Source: Varroa destructor (taxonomy: Eukaryota; Arthropoda; Arachnida; Mesostigmata; Varroidae). Taken from it: a stretch of 64,000 bases of DNA. A model generated the notes under the pieces. The model worked only from the letters and a program-made list of their open reading frames with translations. It had not been told where the DNA came from and made no database searches. Where the stretch lies: NCBI RefSeq assembly GCF_002443255.2, contig NW_019211454.1:15612243-15676242 (forward strand), read 5' to 3'. Positions 60,968-64,000 of the stretch are shown in pieces. A program made the translations under genes and the position numbers. How positions within the stretch are numbered: the first letter of the stretch is position 1; each line of letters starts with the position of its first letter.

Positions 60968-63796
60968 TGGACGCTTCGATCTGGTGCCATTAGCTTGTTC
61001 GACTTGGTTCAAGCCAGGACGGTCTTATCAGCTGGAGCTGATAGCAAAGCAAAAAGTATACGTATAAAAGAGATTTTTCCCTGTAAAAGCGATGGCTTAC
61101 CTGACCACAAGAGTGGCTAAGTTGGTACCGGTGGCGTCGACACTGAGGTGACCTTGAACACACATAGTTCGACTGCGCTTCCGGTTTCAGACATTGTGTT
61201 CTATAGTCATCCATGTTGTAGCTCGGTAGTGAAATAAACGAGTATATACGTGATACGTTTGTTACTGCTCATATATGTGTTAGGTGTTTTCATTTTAGCA
61301 TATTACTAGTCTATTACTGTATACTAACGGGCCATCCAAATGCTATTCGCTCCTAGAGTTGCGTAAGGCCCATATGGTAAAATGCATCGAGATACAGTTC
61401 TATGCCAGACTAGACCAGGCTTGCTGCTAAGTTTGCTTGATACTGTTTTATTTACTACTGCTGTCCTAATCCTTCGTCAGGCCAAATCACACTGTGTACT
61501 TCCACTTTTAATAATATGTTTACATGATTATAACAAGTTCAAAGCAAATAAAAAAGGTGGAGCGCAAATTCTACGCTATATCTTCAACAGAATAAATTGG
61601 GATCATGTGGAATTGTGCATGGCGGATAATGAACATCAAATAGAGGGCTCCGAACTACCTGGTTAGGCTGCAAAGGTTAGGCTAAAGCTCTCACCTTTAT
61701 ACGAAATCAGAAACTTATCACGGACGTTGCCTCGAGTGTCATGAAAGAAAAGTTTATAATTTTTGTGGTTTGCCTATAACGGCCGGCACCACTTTCCTTC
61801 CTACTTCTCACTTTTTTCCACGTCTTCTGTCTGTTTTTTTTTTTTAAATAAAACTATAGTTTTACCTTTCCTTGATATTTTTCGCCGTCAAATACAGGCT
61901 CACGAAACGCTCCAAGGAAGCATTTTTCGGGGTAAGGATTTAGTGGTAGTTGCATGAAAAACACTTGATAGTATGTGTGCATTTCTTCTCCCTGTGGTGT
62001 ACTTATCAATAAGCCAAATTCTTTCTCTCCTATTTAGACCCTGATAATAGGCTGTAAGGGCTATTGAATAAAATCATGCCGTAAGAAGCGACAAACAAAG
62101 CGCAAACAACACAAAACAGCACAAAAACTAAGCATTATCTCTGACGGCCTCGCAACTTGCTTTAGACAACAGTCTTAATATCGCGTAGCTGGTACGTAAA
62201 CGAATTTAATTATTCTTTGTTTTTTGTAAACTCTCTAAGACGAATGCACAATAAAAGCACATTTTAAGTTTTACACCCCATCGAGGCCGCAAACGGTGGA
62301 GGCCTTTGTCATTTGGTCCTGTTTATAGAGATGCTATCCAAAAACGGTGACTATGGGCGGCAGGGAGCCTTTGATAATATGCTAGATGCGCGCTACTATT
62401 AGCACAGATGGAAAGATTTTTGATAGGAAATTTATTTTTGTTAGAGACCTTATATATAGACCACATGTAGAGACCATATATAGACCTTATGATATCTATG
62501 ACATGACCACTTGAGCGTAAGTCTAAATAGTATTACGTGAACCAGACTACATTAAAGATTAAACCCGTTAGAAAGAAAGCATTACAGATTACTCTTTGCA
62601 TAATAGGTGATATCCATCGTAATCAAATTTTTAGACTTTGACGAAAAGCCAGTGGATTTAGGTAAGGAACACTATAGAGTAACATGTTTTTGTTAGCTCT
62701 GTAACCAATTTGAAATCACTTTAGGATTTAGCCTCATATTTAACGCACAAATCATGGTACCTAACATAGTTTTTTTAATAAGCAAATTTTTGGTCGATCA
62801 TTTTTTCTACCACGTCTTTCAAAATCTACAAGACGCCTCAAACAATCTACCTATAAACACCAAGATCAATACGACTACTTTTCTCTTTCTCTTCTATTTT
62901 CTCTTTAGTTATAATCAATGTGAGTGAACACAAACGACCACCAGACGAAATCTCCCGTGCGATCACAGTACTAGTGATTCCTGTCTATTAGTAAACCCTG
63001 CTATTCTATCAGGCAAGACAGCACCTAGTAAATGGCGTTATGTGCGAAACGTGCGTCGCACCACCATGACACCAGAATTCGTAGGTTAACTCGCAGCCCT
63101 CTTGCCATACGGACGTGCAATTGCAGCCGACGCAAGCCGAAGTCATAATGGGGTCATAGCGCAGCCGTTATCAACCTCTTCGCCGCGTGTCTTGCTACTC
63201 GTCTTTGTCGTTCCAATCGCAAAAAGCTCAATAGTGTGCAAATCGTAATTGTTTTTCTGTAAAGTAAACGCTGTTTTTTAGACGTTACTCCGCTGTAGAG
63301 TTTCGTTGTTCTCCGAACCATCGATTCAGCACTTTCGAACGTGTTGTTGTGTAGTGCTATTTTGGGATGACTTCACCTTAATCGACTTCATCGAAAAAAA
63401 GGCTCGTCTATTCAGAAAAAGTTGCAAAAATATTATTGATCTATTCACATATATTGACCTAGTCATTGTAACCATTGTAATGAAGTGTCGATGCCTATTT
63501 GACCATGGATTGACTCATTTTTTAAAGGGTGTGCGGCTTAGATGTCTTATTCCCCCGACCGATGTGAAACGCTCATAATATTTGTTCGCTGAAATTTACC
63601 ACGATTATCTCTCTTCCTCGTTCTTTCTCATTCTTTACGTCGACCGAGCAATGCCTATATTATGTTTCTATATTGGCCAACTGTATCATATGGGCTTCTG
63701 CGCACAAATCGAATGCGGTCAGCCATCGACCAACAATAAGTCGATGATTATGATAGCTACAGATTGTTGGGAGAGCCTGTTATCTTAGTACCTCAC
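60968..63796. other. PSMD5 3' flank and intergenic or intronic sequence
   Basis: After the PSMD5 3' UTR the sequence is AT-rich. A 94-codon ATG ORF on the plus strand (61382-61666) starts hydrophobic and ends basic/acidic, with no known domain. If the minus-strand exon at the right edge is real, part of this stretch is its intron; no further exon of that gene was established here. Confidence 0.45.
61233..61238 (+). terminator. Poly(A) signal AATAAA of PSMD5
   Basis: Canonical AATAAA about 265 bases after the PSMD5 stop codon, the first on this strand after the gene. Confidence 0.6.
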
Positions 63797-64000
63797 CCTC
63801 GATCGGTGTAGTGCTGCCGTAGCAGCAGCAGTTTCGTCAATAATATTAATTGTGGAAGTGTCAGGTTTTTGTGCGGCGTTGCCTAGTAATTGTTTCATTG
63901 GCGCCTCGATGGCATACACTTGATGCCGTAATTGCTGTGAATTTCCTGAGCACAGGTTACTGCCACCTTCCGTCTTCAGGTCTTGTTGTGATACAGGCGT
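63797..64000 (-). CDS. Partial coding exon at the window edge, unknown product
   Basis: From the right edge the minus strand stays open for 68 codons to a strong donor, GAGG|GTGAGG, at 63796; the frame stops three codons later in the intron. The translation is rich in Gln, Ala, Thr and Asn (QQDLKTEGGSNLC, SGNSQQLRHQVYAIE, DETAAATAALHRSR), typical of a disordered region as in many transcriptional or signalling proteins. The exon's start and the rest of the gene lie beyond the window. It is only one exon with one splice site, so coding status is likely but not certain. Confidence 0.45.

Overview
This is a eukaryotic, AT-rich (roughly 60% A+T by eye) animal sequence with short spliced exons and long intergenic spaces. 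Three multi-exon genes can be reconstructed by joining exons at GT-AG (once GC-AG) boundaries with matching phases. A short (CCTAA)4 block matches the arthropod-type telomere repeat TTAGG. The gene content and repeat style suit an arthropod, and an arachnid or mite is my guess, but the species cannot be fixed from the sequence alone.

Layout. 957-3231 (+) holds the 3' part of a single-pass leucine-rich-repeat membrane protein; its 5' exons lie outside the window or were not recognised. 3.2-29.2 kb is mostly gene-poor, with microsatellites, a G-run, a 21-bp-arm hairpin, a GC-rich island, two degenerate tRNA-like SINE copies and a small telomere-like block. 29242-30099 (-) is an uninterrupted 285-codon ORF of unknown family whose C-terminal tail is a 7-residue repeat encoded by a 21-bp minisatellite. 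30.1-37.7 kb is again gene-poor. 37730-53715 (-) is a complete 13-exon EDEM3-type gene (ER mannosidase-like, GH47 plus PA domain, 952 aa predicted). 55375-60967 (+) is a complete 7-exon PSMD5 gene (26S proteasome base assembly chaperone, 504 aa predicted). Its first intron carries a decayed antisense ORF, and a later intron holds a phase-compatible possible cassette exon. The last 200 bases hold what looks like a partial coding exon on the minus strand.

How the genes relate. EDEM3 and PSMD5 are divergently arranged with about 1.7 kb between their start codons. Both act in protein quality control: EDEM3 feeds glycoproteins into ER-associated degradation, and PSMD5 tunes assembly of the proteasome that destroys them. 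The adjacency may be chance. The LRR protein and the orphan gene have no evident link to them. I did not find CRISPR arrays, rRNA, intact tRNA genes or an intact transposon. The most unusual items are the orphan intronless gene with its repeat tail and the neighbouring perfect hairpin, the tRNA-like dispersed repeat family, the GC-AG intron in EDEM3 and the PSMD5 candidate cassette exon.
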